A stretch of DNA of 64,000 nucleotides from Danio rerio (GCF_049306965.1 NC_133182.1:43619501-43683500), one strand, 5' to 3'; positions 46,485 to 59,199 are shown, numbered from the stretch's first letter. The notes: generated by a model not told the origin, from the letters alone. Translations and numbers: made by a program.

Positions 46485-46507
46485 CTCTGTCTCTCTCCCT
46501 GTCCCTG

Positions 46508-46542
<35 letters not shown>

Positions 46543-46545
46543 ACA
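46485..46545 (+). repeat. (CT)n microsatellite
   Basis: Pyrimidine tract ending in a CTCTCT run; creates a false leucine/serine-rich frame. Confidence 0.9.
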
Positions 46546-46657
46546 ATTAATATCATATATATATTTTTATCAACTCATATTTTATCATTCTATACAGTTT
46601 TTTGTAACCAATTCAGTTGTAATTATGACAAGTTATTGTTGTTAAATAATTTCATTT

Positions 46658-46812
46658 TCACCTCTGGGGAAACCGGAGCACCCGAAGGAAACCCACGCAA
46701 ACGCAGGAAGAACATGCAAACTCCACACAGAAACGCAAATTGACCCAGCCTAGGCTCTAACTAGCGACCTTCTTGCTGTGAGGCGACAGCATTTTCTTCT
46801 GCGTTGCCCACA
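46658..46812 (-). mobile_element. DANA SINE 5' half, reverse orientation
   Basis: GGGGAAACCGGAGCACCCGA, AGGAAACCCACGCAAACGCA, GAACATGCAAACTCCACACA and CCTTCTTGCTGTGAGGCGAC are the reverse complement of the DANA body and tRNA-like head. Confidence 0.85.
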
Positions 46813-48300
46813 ATGGCATTCCATGTCACGTTTTTCACACCTGATGAATTTGAATAACTGATTATGAATATTTTTTATATAATATTACTGATATATTTAT
46901 TAATTTATTCAAGACTATATAGTGTAATAAAGAAATGTACATAAAAATATTAATTATATTGTAAAAGTGGAACCAGAAATTGCACAGTTATTCCACATAC
47001 TGTACTTTTTTTTGCAACTGATTTTTCAAATCTATGAAAACAAAAACAAAGTAACAGTACAGTTACAAGTCATACCACATTTGTCATGTAACACTAATGT
47101 TTTGTCCTCTAGAGGACAATAACATCCAAGCCGACATTAGTTTGCACTACTCATCTGCAGCATATGCCAACATGGAGTCAAATAATACTTGATAAGGATT
47201 ACTCCACTCTTGAGGCAAAAACAAACTTATCTTCTGAAACAAGCTGTCAGATAGCAAAGATTGAGATAAATATAGATGGAGCGAAGGCAGTGGTGTTGCG
47301 GGACATTTCTTAGGTTAGAAGTACTTATTTCACCAGGATGAAATTATTTTGCCAATGGCAATTTTATGCTTCTGTGAGTTTCTAATTCCCTCTGGCTCAT
47401 GCTAAGTGTCTCAGCAGTAGCATCCATCTCTCTCCTCCTCCTTTTTTTTTTACTAACCCCCATTTACCAGGTGACAATGGGTTGACTATTCTTCCATCTT
47501 TCAATTTATTATATATATATATTTTCTCTTACACACACACATACACACACATAGCGTGCACAATTAACAGTCAGCAATCCCTTTCTCAGTCGTCAACATG
47601 GACAGGATCCAGGCCTGAGGTGCACATATGTGAGGTACTTAAGGAAAATGCTGACTGTAGAGAAGAACAGAGCCCTGTGGAGCACATCTGTGCTTCCTGC
47701 TCCCCAACATCCAGCAATGTGGAAATGAAATGCTGTTTGCTGAACGTAAAATGGAGCAATTGAACAGCATGCCGTAGCAAGCAGTTTTGGTCAAAGACTC
47801 ATCTTTTGAGCTGGCTGTTACTTTGTGAAATGCCTGTTGAAATTTACAGAAGCATACCCGCCTATGGGAAAACCTACTGGAGAACAAAGTACCCGCAGAA
47901 ACGCTTGCTGTTTGCTGACTGCTACGGACAGTGCATTTACAATGAACTATGTTTGAAAATGAAGGCCAAATACAAAGCACAGTGATAAATGTTAGAAACA
48001 AAAAAGTAAAGTAGCACACCACTATTCAAACATTTGAATTTTGTATTTATATATTTATGAGGACTCTTATGTCCACCAAGGCTGCACTTTCTTCGAAAAA
48101 ATGCTGTAAAACTTAACATTTTAAAGCTGCCATTGCAGGGTCAGGTAAGGAAAGAAAGATTTAAACTAAATAAAATAATTATTTATTTAACTTTACATAA
48201 ATGCAGATAAAATCAATTAACAATCAAATAAAGGAACTGAGGGTAGGGCCACACTCAATCTGCGTGCACAGTAATCTGCATATTAGCCCATCGAGTCTAT
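46813..48300. other. Non-coding DNA with short microsatellites
   Basis: A TA/CA microsatellite lies at about 47,507-47,553. Frames at 47482-47763 (plus) and 47639-48022 (minus) overlap each other and have no recognisable domain. Confidence 0.4.
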
Positions 48301-48307
48301 AACCGTA

Positions 48308-49032
48308 CGCTCACACCGAAAGTGGCGAGAGCGTTAAAGTAGCCGGAAGTCATTAATTTTCAATGAGAGCCGGCGGCGATAAGTGGTGAGGAGCAGCGCG
48401 GCACGTCTTCGCCGGCGTGGGCATCGAGGAGAGTTGAAATGAAGTCAACTTCATGGTAATGAGCTATGACGCGGTTCGGCGGCAAGCAATCAGAATGAAG
48501 ACGTCCACCGCTTGATAGGAGTTCATAGAACACAGACCTGTGAACTTTGGTTCCGACCACAGTTGTTCCCAGGGGTTTGATTATTGAGGTCGCCGGATTT
48601 CCAATTATTTACAATGTTTTCCTACAGGAACATACATTAAATAAGTTACTGGCGAGTTACTGATGTTCATTAATGTTAAATAAATTTATCCTAAAAAAAA
48701 GCGGGAATCTCACGCGATGTGACAGTACAAAACAGTACAGCTGCTTCAGGATATTTCAGACAGATGGACACATATTGGATAAATAAAGCAAAGCCACACC
48801 ACATGCAACATGATCTTCCATCGTTGTATAAATTTGATAAGAAGTGCGCAACATTTTCATGCTAGAAACATGTTTTATGCAGGAATGTAAATGATATGCT
48901 GCAATGGCACCTTTAAATACGAGATCAATGTAGCGAATTTTGACGCTCTCGCCGTCGGAGCTGAAGGTAGACAGCGTTGTCGCCAGGGCGGCCAGAGCGA
49001 CCTTGGACGCTCTCGCGGCTTTCGGTGTGAAC
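48308..49032. mobile_element. DNA transposon, 725 bp, inverted ends with possible 3-bp GTA duplication
   Basis: Left CGCTCACACCGAAAGTGGCG then AGAGCGT; right, in reverse complement, GTTCACACCGAAAGCCGCG then AGAGCGT. GTA flanks both sides (48305-48307 and 49033-49035), compatible with a 3-bp target duplication of the PIF/Harbinger kind. No transposase frame. Confidence 0.6.
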
Positions 49033-49439
49033 GTAAGGTAAAAAACTTAGCAAGTACATGTCAACTTACACTAACCCCAACCCTAACCTAACAGTCTACT
49101 TATAATCTTATGAGAATTAGTTGGCATGTAGATGCAGTGTAACCTAAATTCAACAAACAGACCTTCAAAATAACGTGTGACATTATATTTATTCAGTTTA
49201 TAAATTAATTTCAGTAATTTATTTTTATTTTGTTTGTAAAATAATATTTTCTGTCTTTTAGTAGATATATTAAATAGACTTGCTTTATTTACTATATACA
49301 TTGATCTAGATGAATATGCATTGTGACTATTAAACGTTATTAGATATGATTTATTTACTTATTTATTAATGTTATCAAAATATATTAATATTATTATTAT
49401 TGTTTTTATTTCATATATTAACATTTTAGTTACAATACT

Positions 49440-49515
49440 CCCAAAATAATCCCCAGCAGTTTCTCAGCAGAAATACCAAAAATGTCTGCAGATTCTGTCT
49501 AGCCCCACACTGTAA
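49440..49515 (-). mobile_element. Terminal fragment related to the L-unit transposon fragment
   Basis: In reverse complement it reads GGGGCTAGACAGAATCTGCA, then TTTTTGGTATTTCTGC and GGGGATTATTTTGGGAGTAT. The last phrase matches the left part of the array fragment (ATTATTTTGGGAGTATCCAG). It shows the terminus that the array copies have lost. Confidence 0.45.
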
Positions 49516-49900
49516 AACCCAACAGTCAACTTTATTAAATAAAATGAGTGTAGTTAACTCAAAACTGACTGAAAGTTAATTCTACTCATTTGAAAAGGGT
49601 TTTGAACTCAGTGTTGAAGGTAATGAGTTAATTAAATGCCTCATTACTTCAGTTTAAATAGAATAAGTTCACAGTACTCATATAGATTAGTTTTTTTGTT
49701 TAACTCAAATGGTTTGTAGCAATCGGTTTTCTCAAACGGTTTGAGTTCTTTGCATTTATTGAGTTTTACTGTGCTCAAATTGCTTCATGTACTCAAATGG
49801 ATTAAGTTCACAGTACTCATTAGGATTAATTTTTAGAAATGGTTTGTTGCAATCTGTTTCCTCAAATGGTCTGACTTACCTAACTTCCTGGGCTCTGTGT
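49516..49900. repeat. Possible interspersed repeat with ACTCA/TGAGT phrases
   Basis: Starts CACACTGTAAAACCCAACAG (about 49,506) and repeats phrases such as AAGTTCACAGTACTCAT at about 49,666 and 49,805, and CAAATGG.TTG.AGCAATC. The borders are not clear. Confidence 0.4.
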
Positions 49901-51779
49901 AGGTATGAGCAGAAATGGCAAGTATTAGTTAAACGAAACATACTTCAGAACAACACAATCAATGAATTAATAAGTTGTCATATTAAAAAAAAAAAAAAAA
50001 GGAGAACACAGGAACATAACATAAACAAAAGAAATAAGTACAATCTAAAATTCCAAAAAGCAAAAACCTGAAATTTAGTTTTTTTTTAGAGAAAACTGCC
50101 TTGGATCATTCCACAAACTGCATTTCCTCTTATAGGAGGAAAAAAAGTTTATTCTACCACATGGATACTGATCAATAAGACAAATAGGGACAATTTGATA
50201 ATAAAGATTGGACTACCCAAGAACTTCATGGGCCTATTTATAACCGTTGCTATGTCCATTGGAATAATGATTCCTTTGCATTCCTGTAGGCTAAAATCCA
50301 TATGTCTTTTAATGTCGTGTAAAGCAGACTGAATGAAGAAATGCCACAGGATTTTATTGAGTGAGCATTTTGGTTCAAGAATAAACCTTAAGCGCATATT
50401 TTATATATACAATTTGCTTGATTGTTTATATAATCTCTTTATAGTCATTGTACATATGCTCCTATGTAATCAAAAGGATCAGTAGTGTAAATACCACACT
50501 GTCCTTTCATGTAGTGCTGCAGTTTTTTATTGCACATTGATGTTTTATTCAAATACCATAGCATTTTAGAGCACTTGTGCTATATAAATATTTCACTTAT
50601 ATCAGACTTAATTGGGTTTTCATCGAAGACTAAGCACACAGAAATGACTAAATTAAATGCACGGTTCCTCTCTCTGTTCTCATACCAGGAACTAAATGCA
50701 GAAAATGAAATTATGTTTTGTTGGTTTTGTCTTTATTTCCATAATGTGGGATTTAATGTAATTGCCACACTAAGAGTGGGATTTATATTTACATTTATCA
50801 TTTGAAAGTCAGATGGGTGCCTTTGGAAACTTGCTGACATAAATGGAATCCATGAAACTGCTACAGAAGGCTCTTTCACTTCATTTAATTAGAGAGAAAG
50901 GGGATCATATGTGTAAAAAGAGACACGGTGGCTCTTCTCTTAGCCTATGGAAAATGAAACATAAACGTCAAAAGTAGCCAATCATGTTGCTGTGGCATTT
51001 TAAACACCTGGCTAAATGTTTACCTTTTTATTTGAGTTAAGTTTAGAAGAATATAACATCACATATTCACAATAACAGACACAATAGAAAAAACTGCACG
51101 CTAATAGGACATTGTAAACTCAATAAACCGAAATATTTTGTAATTTTAAGCCCTTTTTTAGGTCTTTAACAATGCACTGGTAGTGTTGAAAATAGTTTAC
51201 ACACTGTCTAAGTTTCCTTTGTAAAATATAACTCTTTGATCTCAAAAATCACAAGAAAAAAAAGGCAAGCAACAGAAAACTGTTGTCAGAACTTTTTGTT
51301 GTAGCTTGGATTACGATAAATATTTTTGACCAGAGTTTCAAGGTTTCTTTTGGATTTGGGGATCACTCAAACTTCAAAGAATCTTTTGGCATGTATCTTA
51401 CACCACAAAGCGCTTACATGCCAGTCTTTAATGCAAGAAAAGCACTGCATTCAGACACACTATGCACTGCAGTCTTTCATATTCTGAGACCAATAAATAG
51501 CACACTGGACTTCTGCCAAGGACCAATTCGTAGTACAATTTAGAAGATACAAATTGAGATGCAATGCTGTCTTTCTTGTACATGGTGGTACATGTTGTAC
51601 ATTAGCACAGATATTAATAACAATACTTAAAGAAACATTTATCAAAAAATCATAAAATATATTTAAGAACATATTAAGCTTTTGGATTATTTTGGGGAAA
51701 TGTCACTGAATACGAAGTAAAAGCTAAAACATTTTATTTGAAATAAACATGTTTTTATTTCTGAATAAAGAAGCTAGCT
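49901..51779. other. Non-coding DNA, nothing recognised
   Basis: Short frames (for example 50149-50397 minus, 50530-50805 plus and 51283-51543 plus) lack domains and splice context. Confidence 0.4.
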
Positions 51780-52330
51780 TTTATTGCTCATTCCTCCGAG
51801 ACTCTTTCCATTCCCTCTGAAGTTAAATCAGTTGTATTTCTCATCATTTACGTGCCATTTTCCCCGATGTTGTTTTTTTCCTAAGCAGCAGTGTCATTTA
51901 CCAGAATAGGGTTCTTCTTTTATTTACATAAACGCCTCTCAGTGTTGCATCTCAAAGCTGTTTGTTGACATTGTTTTCCTCAGAGTTCCTATGCATTGTC
52001 ACTTCTGTTGTCACATCTCATATTGCTCCAAATCCCAGAGCTAAAATGGGTGGCACACACATTTAAGTGATGCCAACTGCGTTCTTAATTGTGAACGAGT
52101 GCTGAAAGTACCAGAGCAACATATTCTTTTCCTAAACAGAGCGCTGATAGATTAAACAAATTCCATTACATTTTTCTTTTAAAAACGCTTTCTTTTCTTT
52201 CAGATTTTTGAAACCCAGAAACATAATTTCAGCTCTTCAGATGGAGACAGATTGTTTTAAGTGTCTGTTATGAGTACCAAATTACCCACTTACAGAATAA
52301 TAATCTCTTCTCTGCCATGCAGAAACCTTG
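51780..52330. promoter_or_regulatory. Repeat-poor complex block, possible conserved non-coding element
   Basis: About 550 bp without repeats or frames, of balanced composition, set between AT-rich simple sequence. Only its complexity suggests function. Confidence 0.22.
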
Positions 52331-52730
52331 CATTTTTGCATTCAAACCCACAACAATAATAAATAAATAAATAAATAAATAAATAATAACTTTTAAATAT
52401 TTAATCTATTCTAATGTACACATAAGTGTTATTGATTTCTTTTTATGTATCAATCTGTGGAATTTTCAAATTGCCAAATGCAAAGAAAAAATAAACTATA
52501 AAAATATAAATAAATAGTAAACCTTGCAATTTCATTGGCTTATCAAGCGGTCATTAAACCTTCATAGCTTCACCCTGGCTTTATTTTAGTGAAGTACCCC
52601 AAACAGTTGTGAGTGTCTCAGGTTGTACAAAATGCAAAGGTTAATAAAGAACGGGTTGTTTTATCTTTTATCATACTGTAATCATAGAAATTATCGCTTT
52701 AAAAGGTGCCATTGAATAAAAATCTGGATA

Positions 52731-53045
52731 TACACTACCTGACATAAGTCTTGTCAACAGTTATAAGTGCAAAAAATAATAACTTGACTTCTAGTTGATC
52801 ATTTGAAAAAGTGGCAGATGGTAGATTTCTCCAATGAATCATCTGTTGAACTGCATCCCAATCATAACAAATACTACAGAAGACCTATTGGAACCCGAAT
52901 GGACCCAAGATTCTCACAGAAATTAGTCAAGTTCGATGAAGGAAAAATCATGGTTTGGGGTAACATTCAGCATGGGGTATATACAAATACATTTACTACG
53001 TCAGGTGTTGAGCTGCTGAAGTGTCATTAATATTCATGACCCTTC
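52731..53045 (+). mobile_element. Tc1-like transposon fragment
   Basis: Begins ACACTACCTGACATAAGTCT, a typical Tc1-type terminal repeat of zebrafish. The frame 52803-53030 (75 codons) reads VDFSNESSVELHPNHNKYY, then RRPIGTRMDPRFSQKLVKF and GKIMVWGNIQHG, the catalytic-core part of Tc1 transposase. Parts on both sides of this segment and the right end are missing, so it is a relic. Confidence 0.85.
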
Positions 53046-53366
53046 AAAATATGGTCAAAACCAAACATATCATACTAGGGAATATTCCAAGGGATGGAAA
53101 TGGACCTGTAATATCGTTTCTGTTGAATTTTTGCTATTACCCAAGCCACATACCTTTTATTTAGATTAATTAATCATATTAAATCAATGAAGTCTACACT
53201 CTAATATGTTGTTGATTAGTTTTTACAAATTGTCCCACAAAAAAAAAAATAAAATAAAATTGTAGTTTGAACAAACAACAACTCTCATTTTTTTTTCCTG
53301 AAATTGTGCTATAAAAATGCTTTTAATAGCTTTTTAAAAGTCACACTTACATAATGCTTGACTAAT

Positions 53367-53562
53367 TAAGCATGTTTGGCATGTTGTCCCGGGAGAGAAC
53401 CCTGAGCTTGGAGAAAGATTCTTCAAATAGCCATTCAAAACTAAGATGAGGAATGAAGCATTGGCTGAATATTTATGTTAAATTTGGAATGATCCGATTG
53501 GCTAGTTATTGATTAGTGATAGATCAGCTGCAGTCAATCCTATCATGTGCTCCTCTCGAATT
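53367..53562. repeat. Interspersed repeat, second copy of the 26.5-kb family
   Basis: GGCATGTTGTCCCGGGAGAG, then GATCCGATTGGCTAGTTATT and CTCCTCTCGAATT match the copy at 26,470-27,010 in order, with heavy divergence. Confidence 0.5.
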
Positions 53563-53563
53563 G

Positions 53564-53869
53564 AAGCTGTGGTCACACTAGAGTTTGAGCTTGCGATATT
53601 CTGTCGTGCGGCGCTGCGAACAGGAGCGTGGTTAAACAAGCTTATTAGACATTTTTAAAAGCAAGGGATTGCTCCATGTTTTAAATTTCTGTCAAGAGAT
53701 GTCATGTTTTGATTCTCTATTGGTCTCACGCAGTCAAGTGATGCGATTTCGCAGGTCAGAGTTCACCAAACACGAAATTTGACACATGACCCTGCGCTTC
53801 CGGTCTGATGCAATTGCGTGAATAAGAATGAAAGTCTATGGGAGGAAAAGCCCAGTGTGACCACAGCTT
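53564..53869. mobile_element. 306-bp MITE with 16-bp perfect inverted ends
   Basis: AAGCTGTGGTCACACT at the left end and AGTGTGACCACAGCTT at the right end. GC-richer interior without a frame. No clear target duplication. Confidence 0.68.
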
Positions 53870-54409
53870 TAGTTTGTGAAACTTCACTTAAAACCAATTT
53901 TGGTCTCATGTTAACAAGAAAAGGAATATATAACAATAAACGTCAGCCTTTAAGATGATGAAAATGTAATGTGATGCATTGACTCTGATACAGTCATTCC
54001 AATAATGAATAAAAACTTATCAACCAATCAATCAATATATACTAATACAGGGTTTTTCTTTGTAGCTATGAACACACTGTAAAAGATTTATATCTGACAG
54101 CAGTTTTGAATATAATCAAATGATGGTTTCCAAGAATTTGACCTTGTTTTACAGTAATATATTAAGCAAGAGTTGAAATTTTGAAACTTCTTACAATAAA
54201 AGATGTAACTGGGTTGCCTGATTGCAGATACTGTTATGTAGGTCTGTAGTTGGAGAAGCTTTTCAGTAGACAGTCCATTAGACTTTGTAAGATTGTAGTA
54301 TTGTTGAGGGAAGAGGTCCTGGTTGCCTGCCGCAAAATTCCCTTATGGCATGATTATGTCTTCTAAAACATCAGATGCAAAACACACGCTTTTACTAAAT
54401 CACCATCCC
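53870..54409. other. Non-coding DNA, nothing recognised
   Basis: No gene, RNA or transposon end could be supported. Confidence 0.4.
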
Positions 54410-55260
54410 GCATTAAAGCAGCCCACTGAGACACTGTACTGTCACATCTCCAAAGCAAAACATTTTTTTCCCCCTCTTCATTCAAGACGACTCTGATTTT
54501 GCAGCTCAGTGCAGCTCTTCACGCATTGGCTCATTTATGTAATTTAATGACTTTGGACAAGTTTAATTGTTGAGCTGTACAGCCATGTGCCAGATTCTCC
54601 CTGGTGTCAAGGTCTGGAATTCAACTATTGCTTTTGATCCATGAGCCTGGTGTTTGTTGAGTTTCAAAGAATCTCTTTGAGGTGTCGTTTAACTGAATTG
54701 TTAATATCAATGTATTAATCTTTCCAACTGAGAGCTCCCGATTTTAATCACAAATGGAGTCCTGTGGCATTGTGAGATGTAATCAAACTTCACCTCTGGA
54801 GTAATCACAGGGTGCTCTCTGACACTGAGCGAAGGGAAACTAACGTTTGCATGAATGCACCAAGACTTCAATGCATGCTATTTCAGTCCTGCACATAGCA
54901 TCGTTTGCAGCAAGAAGCCCGGCTAGTTAATTCTCTCTGCTTTGCCCTTTGACTTGTTCTCTCAGGTTTAATTAGTTCAGAGTACACTTTTCAATCAGCC
55001 TTTCCCAGCTGAGAGTCAGCTAGAAAGGTTCTCTTTTCTTGTTCACAAATTTCTGATTAAAGCATTAAAGTCTCGCTGGCTAATTAACAAGATGTGCTGG
55101 TGTGCAGATGTGTTTGGACAGATCTAGCACAGGACTGATCCACTTGTTCTGGTCTCTTCGCTATCCTTGAGTGCACGAAACCAATCAGCCAGAGGTCTTT
55201 TGTTAACCTCTGTGAATAAACAAATGCAAAAACTCCCATATTGTCCGGACGTGCAGTTTA
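54410..55260. promoter_or_regulatory. Repeat-poor complex block, possible conserved non-coding element
   Basis: About 850 bp of complex sequence with no frames or repeats and several homeodomain-type sites (TTTAATTAGTT, GGCTAATTAACAAG, CTAGTTAATTC, TTTAATTG). It is the longest such block in the window and a good place to look for an enhancer. Confidence 0.35.
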
Positions 55261-55785
55261 ATGTGCCCCATTTACATCAAAATATTGTAATCCACTAGGA
55301 TTTGAGTTCCTCTTTGATGGCTGAGTTAAAAAGTAAGCCGACTTCTCTGCAGTAAGCAATTCATTCCTATTTCCACACAAGATTGTAAACATTTCAGCAA
55401 GTTATTCATTTATTAGCCTCATCATTTTGCTCTAGTGCATTTGTTTGTGTCTAATACTACAATTTTCCGAGTAAGTGTATTTTTTTCTAAAAATAAATTC
55501 ATAACAAAGCCTAACGCAGCAAAGTGCAACTTAAAAAAAAGTTAGAGAGAAATATTTTAAGGCTAACTATATATTTCAATTTATTATGATGAACCCGCTT
55601 GCAAAGTAATTTAAGTCTGCTCTCATAATTATGGTTGTTTATTAATCTAAAACAAAATTAAAATTATGTTTTATTTGTTCTATCTGCTCTTCCTGGTATT
55701 CATCTACTTTCTCTTAGCTCTTCGGTGGATTATGAAACTCACTCGCATTACATTGATCATAAAAAATACAGTAGATTGTACTATT

Positions 55786-56487
55786 TAGGGCTGCACAATA
55801 TATCGTTTCAGTATCGATATCGCAGTGTCATCATTTGAAATAGTCACAAAGTATGCAGTGTTGAGATTGGATTATAAATAATCATTTGCATGTGTTTTTG
55901 GATGCCTGTGATTATACAGATAAAAAAATGCATTCAGGTATTAGAAATTGTACTATTTGTGACCTTAACTACAATTAATTTTATTGAATTATTTTTATCA
56001 TTCAGTTACTGTACTTGAATACTGTTAAACTCGGGAAACGATAAAATACTTTAATTGTATCTTTTTCTTGATTGTATTTAATGCATGAAAATACTCACAA
56101 CAAATGCACATACAGAAATGTCGGAGGACCTTAAAAAAGTTTAGAGATCGTTTACTAGACTTTATGAAGATGCAAATAGTAAACATTAATTCATCAATTT
56201 CTGACTAGACATGTGCATGAAAATACTCTCAACACATTCAAATGCAGAAATGCACTGCAAACAGTACAAAAGGCAACAAAAATGTGTCAGGGGTCACTAA
56301 AATTTTTTATTCTTTATTGGATTTTATAGAGATGCTCTCCCACTCCATAATCATCCCAATCAATCTAACATTATAAATTCTTTCCAAATCAAGTCACATG
56401 GTGAAATTGTATTTATATCATAATATATATCACAAAAAAATAAAATAAAATTGCAATGTTAGATAGTTCCAATATCGTGCAGCCCTA
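55786..56487. mobile_element. MITE with TAGGGCTGCAC inverted ends
   Basis: Left TAGGGCTGCACAATAT; right in reverse complement TAGGGCTGCACGATATTGG. About 700 bp with no transposase. It belongs to a style common in fish genomes. It lies 10 bp from the next element. Confidence 0.7.
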
Positions 56488-56497
56488 CTAGTATTAA

Positions 56498-57098
56498 AGA
56501 GCCCATATTATACATGAAATAGGGTCATATCCTGGTTGTAAGGGTCTCCAACAACAGTCTAATATGCATGCAAGGTCAAAAAACACTTTCATGGTCTTAT
56601 AATCTGCATTTATTTTTACCTAATTATCCCAGCGACTCCTGTATGAATCGTCCAGTGATTCATTTGTTCCCAAACCCCTCCTTAGCGCGGAGCTAATCTG
56701 CGCTGATTGGACCGATGACAGTCTGTCGCGATTGGTCGACTGCCTTCAGTCAGAGAGGGAAATGACCAATAGCTAATCAGCAATTTAAAAAGTAATCACA
56801 GTTCATACACGCTCGATAGTGCAGACGTGGATTTTAGCTGCCACACTATGGCGAGTGGATAGTGCCACGGATAACCGAACGAAGGAGACAGTCGTGTACT
56901 GGCCATACCACACACACACAAAAACACACACACACCTCCGGATGACAACGCTCCCGCTTCCGCCCGCACCCGCCAGGTTTTAGCCTGAGAACCCGCTCCG
57001 TTTTCTGCCCGCCGCGCCCGGTCCCGCTAGAGCGGAGAACACAGCCAAAAATCACCCAGTATACAGTCCAGACAGCCAAGCTGTCGTTCGTTCGTTCG

Positions 57099-57174
<76 letters not shown>

Positions 57175-58102
57175 CGCGCGCGTGCGCACTAACACACACA
57201 CAAGCACCACGCAGACTCTCTCTTTCTAATTCGCATAGCAATATCCGTGATATTGCTAGACAGCCCGCTCCCGTCCCAAATTAAACCCGTTACCGACCGC
57301 TCCCGCGATTTATTCGGAAATTTATTCCCGCGGCTGTCCCCGCGCCAGATTTCTGCGGCGCGGGAATAAATTTCCGAATAAATCGCGGGAGCAGAACTCT
57401 AGCACGGAGCTCCATAAACAAACAGCACGCGTCGCGTTTTTAACGTGACTTTGCACGCGATAAGATAAAATATCCAGTTAACCTGATACAGTACACGCGG
57501 TTACAAGTAACAAATCACAACTAAATACATTTGCAAGCTAGAGTCAACGAGGCAACAACTTTAACCGCACGTACTTACACTTGAGAAATGGAAGAAACCC
57601 ATCCTGATGTCCATCAGTAAGTTACTGATCCTTCCTTTAACAAACGCAGATGAAGTATTCTTTGTAGCATGTAGCTTCCAGTAGTTTCCAACTGCTTGGC
57701 TATAATGCTGAGGTTTCATCTTTGGGTAGAGACTCAATATATCCATCTGCAATGTGACTTCAATCGACCGGCATGTTTGTGTGCGTGTGTTTGTGGGTGT
57801 GTGTGTGTGTGTGTGTCTGGGTTACTGCGTCAGAGGGCGGGGCCTCAGGTTTGAAATCTCCCGGGTTTGCGCGTGCACGTGAAAAACTTTGTTTCGTTCG
57901 TACGTCATGGCGAAACACCTAATGAGTCGGTATCAAGGCGACTCGTTTGAAGCACTATGAATCGACTCTTTTATAGATGAATCAACAGTTTTAAACACTG
58001 TATTCTTACAGATTTAAGCCTTAGCTGGATACTTCACTTCACTTAGAGCTGTGTTACACACTACATGGAGGGGAATTTTCAAAAACCCATAATATGGGCT
58101 CT
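56498..58102. mobile_element. TTAA-flanked DNA transposon, 1,605 bp
   Basis: Ends AGAGCCCATATTAT and, inverted, AGAGCCCATATTAT (right strand ATAATATGGGCTCT). Both are bordered by TTAA (56494-56497 and 58103-58106), the target duplication of Kolobok or piggyBac-type elements. No transposase frame, so it is non-autonomous. The interior includes a GC-rich part, a long (TC)n run at about 57,100-57,170, a perfect hairpin at 57,299-57,392 and a (GT)n run at about 57,785-57,818. The interior may be a nested element. Confidence 0.78.
57299..57392. repeat. Perfect 34-bp inverted repeat (hairpin)
   Basis: The left arm 57,299-57,332 (GCTCCCGCGATTTATTCGG...) and the right arm 57,359-57,392 are exact reverse complements, with a 26-nt GC-rich loop between them. 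Confidence 0.93.
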
Positions 58103-58391
58103 TTAAAGAGAGTATAAGGAGAAGAGGTTGACATATACTGTAAACTCCCTCAACTTAATTTATCCCAGACATAACATGATAAATTACTTAGCTGGGCTAT
58201 GAAAAATAAAATCAATGAGGTTTTGTCTGATTGGGTGTTTTTTTTGTTTGTTTGTTTTTTCTGTGCAGTGAGTCTAACAATCAAGTTAAATCTATTAATC
58301 ATGTTGTGTAAATATTCCATATTATACAAACAAATGAATTAAAATTATTTTAAATGATCTTATGATTATCAGTGGTGCATTTATTATTTTT

Positions 58392-58397
<6 letters not shown>

Positions 58398-58446
<49 letters not shown>
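58398..58446 (+). repeat. (ATT)n microsatellite
   Basis: Uninterrupted ATT repeat of about 49 bp. Confidence 0.95.
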
Positions 58447-58447
<1 letters not shown>

Positions 58448-58787
58448 AATCTTTACATTGTTTTTTTAATTAATAAACAGTAAAAGTCAGCATACAGTAA
58501 TAAAAATACAGTGACAATAGACTTGATAGAATTGATAACTGAATTGACTGAATTTGAATTATACCATAACATGAATGCTTTGAAAAGGACTCAAATATTT
58601 GTAAACATTTTTTAAAATATAAATAATCTGCAACATTCACTGTATTGTGTCATTATATTTATAGATTTGATGATCATACTTTACAATTAGATTCAACTAG
58701 TTTATGTTGATATGTTTACTAAGACTGAGAAAAACTTGAACAGAATGTATTAATTATATATTAATTTCAACATTTACTAATGCATTG

Positions 58788-58841
58788 TAGGGGTGACATG
58801 GTGACATCCCAGCTGGGTCATTTGGCATTTCTGAGTGGAGG

Positions 58842-58844
<3 letters not shown>
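58788..58844 (+). mobile_element. DANA SINE fragment ending in a long (AT)n
   Basis: GGGGTGACATGGTGACATCC, CAGCTGGGTCATTTGGCATT and TCTGAGTGGAGGA are DANA head and early body with an internal deletion. It is followed by an (AT)n run to about 58,921. Confidence 0.65.

Positions 58845-58921
<77 letters not shown>
58845..58921 (+). repeat. (AT)n microsatellite
   Basis: About 77 bp of uninterrupted AT. Confidence 0.97.
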
Positions 58922-58925
<4 letters not shown>

Positions 58926-59199
58926 CTAACTTAAAGATAAATGAATACTGAAATAAATATAATGTTAACGTTTTTTAATGTTTATAAATGTAACATTAAC
59001 TAATGTAATCTTATTGCAAAGTGTTACCAATATGGTAAGCAGCCATGTCAAGATGAAATGACATTCAATAAGTTGTCCAGAGAGTCTGACTGTATCTTGT
59101 TTAGTATGTATTATAAATAACCTAAGCGCTGGTAAGTGCTTCGTACTGGAAGTGCATGTTGTATCACCATAGTATAATTCGTACTAATGTTATTTTGTA

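Noticed and set aside
46292-46645. 117-codon frame with a leucine/serine run
   Set aside because: Created by the (CT)n tract at 46.5 kb.
47639-48022. 127-codon minus frame
   Set aside because: No recognisable domain, and it overlaps unrelated frames on the other strand. Not enough to call a gene.
56846-57079. 77-codon minus frame in GC-rich sequence
   Set aside because: Lies wholly inside the TTAA-flanked transposon next to simple repeats.
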